From Alphaproteobacteria bacterium UBA6149 (GTDB taxonomy: Bacteria; Pseudomonadota; Alphaproteobacteria; Rickettsiales; UBA998), in assembly GCA_002423155.1 (NCBI GenBank), contig DIUV01000026.1, positions 1-14,912 of the forward strand: DNA of 14,912 nt, in the 5' to 3' direction. A model generated the notes under the pieces. It searched no databases. It worked only from the letters and a program-made list of their open reading frames with translations, and was not told the origin of the DNA. Position numbers and translations under genes: made by a program. Within the stretch, counting starts at the first letter, position 1; every line of letters starts with the position of its first letter. Shown in pieces: positions 13,913 to 14,912 of this stretch.

Positions 13913-14746
13913 CTACTCTGCCTTACAACCAATCAAAGCTCTCTCTTTTTCAGCCTTTTGTGTAGTTGCGCTTGGCGCTTTGGGAAATTTTATGGCTATT
14001 TGAGATAAAATTATGCACGCCTCTTTTTTCTTTTCTAGCTTTGCCAAAGACATTCCCAGCTTCAATAAATTATCTGGTGCTTTTTGTCCTTTAGGTGACG
14101 ACTCAAAGCCTTTACGAAAACTGCTTGCGGCTTTGCTATATTCTGTACGGGCATACCAAGTTTCTCCCAACCAATAATTTACATTACTAACCAAAGGATC
14201 TTTGGGGTAAGCATTTAAAAATGACTGGAACGCTGCCCCAGCCTGATCATAATTACCTTTATTTATCAATGAATAAGCGTAATTATAATGTTCTCTAGAA
14301 GTGGCAAATTTCTGTGCTTTATCAGATTTAATCGCTTCTTTTTCTAGTTTTTTTTTAACGGTTGGTTCTGCATCAATATTTTCATCGGAAACATCCTCCG
14401 TACTTGCTGCCTCAGAAACCAAATCGTTCACAGGAGCATTAGCCACAGGCGCTGCTTTTACAGCAGAAATTTGTTTTTCTAACGCACTCAAACGATATTC
14501 AACATCTTCGGAAAGAGATTTTAAATCAGCCGCATTTTTCTGTGCTCTAAACTGACTCTCTTCTAACTGACCACGCAATTGCTGCATTTGTTCTTGTAGT
14601 TCATTCATACGAACTAGCAAGGTAGATGGTGGAGCAGTTCTATCATCCGCTTGCATATCATAATCTTCACTCTGTGCCAAAGAATTACTAGAAAAAGCCA
14701 ACAAAGCCAACAAACATAAAGATCCTCTAAGCAACTGTTTACTCAT
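13913..14746 (-). CDS. cpoB: CpoB (YbgF), Tol-Pal-associated periplasmic TPR protein
   Basis: CpoB links the Tol-Pal envelope machine with peptidoglycan synthesis during constriction. The 277-residue product has a signal peptide (positively charged start, LCLLALLAFSS, likely cut after SLA at residue 24). Next is a coiled coil (about 43-97; LVRMNELQEQMQQLRGQLEE), then an Ala/Glu/Asp-rich linker to about 140. TPR-like repeats follow (152-275), with AGAAFQSFLNAYPKDPL, NYWLGETWYARTEYSKAASSF and LLKLGMSLAKLEKKKEAC typical of YbgF. A GTG directly before the ATG (14749) is in frame; the ATG at 14746 is preferred because of AAGGG at suitable spacing. It converges on the sulfotransferase gene with an 11-bp gap and no obvious terminator. 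No pal gene end is seen in the 166 bp upstream. Confidence 0.93.
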   Translation of the reverse strand: MSKQLLRGSLCLLALLAFSSNSLAQSEDYDMQADDRTAPPSTLLVRMNELQEQMQQLRGQLEESQFRAQKNAADLKSLSEDVEYRLSALEKQISAVKAAPVANAPVNDLVSEAASTEDVSDENIDAEPTVKKKLEKEAIKSDKAQKFATSREHYNYAYSLINKGNYDQAGAAFQSFLNAYPKDPLVSNVNYWLGETWYARTEYSKAASSFRKGFESSPKGQKAPDNLLKLGMSLAKLEKKKEACIILSQIAIKFPKAPSATTQKAEKERALIGCKAE

Positions 14747-14891
14747 CACCCTACCCTTTTAAAACACAAAATTTAACTTAATTATTTTATACAATAGGCT
14801 AATAAAATAACCCTAACTCTACTCTACACAACAGCACTATTAACAACCACCATTACATTGAATAAAAATGATTTTTTGCAAAAGCCAATCC

Positions 14892-14912
14892 GTTGTCATA
14901 CCGCCGCAGGGC
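14892..14912. repeat. Edge copy of the GTCAT-type repeat
   Basis: TTGTCATACCGCCGCAGGG at the right edge looks like the left half of the dispersed palindromic family (compare TTGTCATACCAGCG at 3961). The copy is cut by the window end, so its right half cannot be seen. Confidence 0.5.

Noticed and set aside
1..14912. CRISPR array
   Set aside because: The repeats seen are palindromic units or two-copy tandems; none shows regularly spaced repeats with unique spacers.

Overview
The window is AT-rich bacterial DNA that reads as an alphaproteobacterium. The support is the alpha-type DksA with a single cysteine, a J-domain protein with an N-terminal CxxxxC...CxxH module next to bolA, a DUF721/DciA protein, a UbiH/COQ6-type hydroxylase, and a flagellin whose ends resemble large alphaproteobacterial flagellins. 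I cannot fix the order or genus from the sequence alone.

Layout. (1) 1-286: non-coding, with a hairpin repeat, a fragment of a dispersed GTCAT-type palindromic repeat and a probable plus-strand terminator. (2) 287-1749, minus: bolA-ubiH, overlapping by 7 bp. (3) 1787-3220, plus, divergent from bolA across only 37 bp: J-domain protein, rnhB, dciA, each overlapping the next. (4) 3295-3894, plus: an unrecognised 199-residue protein. (5) 3895-4174: a dense set of hairpins and terminators between convergent genes. (6) 4175-5918, minus: dksA and ridA packed tightly, then a 344-bp block of nested inverted repeats, then a YqhA-family membrane protein. (7) 6043-11996, minus: the filament block, with a 952-residue flagellin, a 776-bp non-coding gap, then fliD and fliS. 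(8) 12225-13901, plus, divergent from the flagellin gene: a TPR-sulfotransferase. (9) 13913-14746, minus and convergent with it: the periplasmic TPR protein CpoB (YbgF). (10) 14747-14912: non-coding, ending in another GTCAT repeat.

How the parts work together. Flagellin, FliD cap and FliS chaperone make up the filament export and assembly set. The divergent TPR-sulfotransferase has an intact PAPS-binding motif and sits where flagellin-modifying enzymes are often found, so sulfation of the flagellin or of its glycan is a reasonable but unproven idea. The remaining genes are housekeeping: ubiquinone synthesis, iron-sulfur handling, RNA:DNA hybrid removal, helicase loading, stringent response, enamine detoxification and Tol-Pal-linked envelope work.

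The most unusual non-coding content is a series of intergenic structures built on inverted repeats. Two of them (4689-4816 and 8523-8653) pair outer terminal inverted repeats with an inner GTCAT...ATGACGA core, and a third (4827-5026) folds as nested arms with a side hairpin. No tRNA, rRNA, CRISPR array or transposase gene was seen.
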